Below, piece after piece: positions 6,091 through 7,212 of a DNA stretch of 7,212 nucleotides. A program made the translations under genes and the position numbers. Position 1 is the stretch's first letter; each line of letters starts with the position of its first letter. Below the pieces are notes generated by a model, which had not been told where the DNA came from, made no database searches, and was given only the letters and a program-made list of their open reading frames with translations. Source of the stretch: a bacterium (lineage in GTDB: Bacteria > Zhuqueibacterota > Zhuqueibacteria > Residuimicrobiales > Residuimicrobiaceae); contig JAAYTV010000190.1 of NCBI GenBank assembly GCA_012523655.1, positions 1 to 7,212 of the forward strand, read 5' to 3'.

Positions 6091-7212
6091 TTATAAACGT
6101 TTTCGAATCCACCCAACGGTTGAGGCGATGCCGTGCACTCGTTTCGCCCGCTCCTTGATCGAACTTAAAGCATAGGCAGTCAGGCCTAAAATCGTATCAT
6201 TATAAATTATCTTTTCGTAATAGCACGATGCCTCATTAATATATCGGTGCTTATACCCGCCGTCCCAAGGGAACAGGTGAAAGCGTTCGACCGAGGGCAT
6301 CTCTCGAATGACGTCTTCAATAATATGGAAAAGAAGCAGATTCGACGGCGACAAGCTTGCATACGACTCGCGATATCCGATTTTATTGTAATAAAAGATA
6401 CCACGATCTACATAACAAAACGCGCCGGAGACAGGCTGATCGGCGATCTGTAAAAAGTAGAGGTGCAACTGGCCAGACTGGGCCAACAGCCTGATGAGAT
6501 CGGCGTAAAAGTCCTGGAAGCGGGGAGACAACCGCCTGATGGAGGTACCTTGCTCGCCTTTCCACCCGGAATCCTCGATCTCCAGAAAGAGAGGCCAAGC
6601 GCCGACGGCTTGATCACCGGTTTCATGCCGAAAAACATGATCTTCGACGCGGGCGATTTTATTCAGCATCTGTTTCATATTTTTACGCATCTTGGCCGAA
6701 AGGTGTTTGGACACATACTCTTCGAACGAATCGGGCAGGGCAATGCTGAACGTGGGTTCTGCGAACGTCCGGGCATGTAGACGACCGACCGCCAACTTTT
6801 TCGCCAGCGCATACGGCTGGAATGAATAGCCCTCAAAATAGCGCAAGAGATCTCCGCTGCGCTTGTCCCGAGTAAGGACATGGCGACCACTCTGTGCGAA
6901 AGCCTCTTCATATCCGTCCCGGACCAAGGGGTGGGCCTCCAGACAGTGGTCGTTGACCAGACTCGAGAGCACGCGAAACAGACCTTTCTTTTTCAACAGC
7001 AACGGCCAGTACCCGACCACTTCATCCCCCTCGAGCAGGGGATACACTCTTACTTGGTTGGATCCGGCAAAACAGCGGTACCAGGATAAAATGTAATCAA
7101 AGGAAAGAAATATCGATTTAACCTCCAGCGACTGATAAAGCGTTCTCCAGGTGTCCTCAATGCCCAGCAGCTGTGCAAAGCTGGAGATCGGTTGTCCTAA
7201 GGTCAGCGTTGA
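6091..7212 (-). CDS. FemAB/GNAT-type acyltransferase (BioF2-like, Acetyltransf_6), 5' end outside window
   Basis: The frame is open from the right edge to TAA at 6093-6091, giving 373 visible residues; the start codon lies beyond 7212. The GTG at 7047 is internal, since in-frame sequence upstream of it (SIFLSFDYILSWYRCF) has the usual N-terminal pattern of the family. Family features follow: YPLLEGDEVVGYWPLLLKK; SAKMRKNMKQ at visible residues 172-181, the typical R-x-x-x-K-x basic helix; GWKGEQGTSI at 216-225; YYNKIGYRESYASLSPSNLL (274-293); and FPWDGGYKHRY (314-324), the end of the second GNAT lobe. Proteins of this type (CelD-like, FemAB-like) are common in exopolysaccharide loci and are thought to acylate or aminoacylate glycans or precursors in the cytoplasm, though few substrates are known. 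It is the first visible gene of the run and may be co-transcribed with the Cys-rich protein that follows. No lesion is seen. Confidence 0.86.
   Translation of the reverse strand, partial: STLTLGQPISSFAQLLGIEDTWRTLYQSLEVKSIFLSFDYILSWYRCFAGSNQVRVYPLLEGDEVVGYWPLLLKKKGLFRVLSSLVNDHCLEAHPLVRDGYEEAFAQSGRHVLTRDKRSGDLLRYFEGYSFQPYALAKKLAVGRLHARTFAEPTFSIALPDSFEEYVSKHLSAKMRKNMKQMLNKIARVEDHVFRHETGDQAVGAWPLFLEIEDSGWKGEQGTSIRRLSPRFQDFYADLIRLLAQSGQLHLYFLQIADQPVSGAFCYVDRGIFYYNKIGYRESYASLSPSNLLLFHIIEDVIREMPSVERFHLFPWDGGYKHRYINEASCYYEKIIYNDTILGLTAYALSSIKERAKRVHGIASTVGWIRKRL

Noticed and set aside
6044..6112. An N-terminal extension of the Cys-rich protein from GTG at 6112 or ATG at 6070
   Set aside because: The GTG overlaps the end of the FemAB-like gene, and neither start has a ribosome binding site like the AAGGAG before the ATG at 6043.

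Overview
This window is part of a cell-surface or extracellular polysaccharide biosynthesis locus. Every gene I can support lies on the minus strand, so transcription runs from base 7212 towards base 1. The organism is most likely a Gram-negative bacterium: the set combines a Wzx-type flippase, an O-antigen polymerase/ligase-type membrane protein and sugar-decorating enzymes, with moderate-to-high GC and good Shine-Dalgarno sites. The style resembles Desulfobacterota/deltaproteobacterial exopolysaccharide loci, but that is only an impression. No RNA gene, CRISPR array, insertion sequence or phage gene was found.

Layout in transcription order: (1) 7212-6091, a FemAB/GNAT-type acyltransferase cut by the right edge; (2) 6043-5480, a small Cys-rich protein of unknown function, whose best start is an internal ATG with a strong ribosome binding site; (3) a 203-base gap (5479-5277) with a possible weak terminator, a candidate -10 box and a clear hairpin; (4) 5276-4566, a membrane-anchored SGNH/GDSL-type hydrolase; (5) 4565-3894, a left-handed beta-helix O-acyltransferase that starts on the base after the hydrolase stop; (6) 3886-2392, a Wzx-like flippase broken by a +1 frameshift at a run of nine T; (7) 2264-1066, a GT4 glycosyltransferase broken by a -1 frameshift near 1473; (8) 1002-1, an O-antigen polymerase/ligase-like membrane protein cut by the left edge.

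Together these suggest a Wzx/Wzy-type pathway. The glycosyltransferase would add a sugar to a lipid-linked repeat unit, the flippase would move the unit across the inner membrane, and the Wzy-like protein would polymerise or ligate it. The LbH acyltransferase, SGNH protein and FemAB-like enzyme would adjust acyl or aminoacyl substituents. The two most notable observations are the single-base frameshifts of opposite sign in two adjacent, otherwise well-preserved genes. They may be read errors, real inactivation, or (for the T9 run) phase-variable or slippage-dependent expression.
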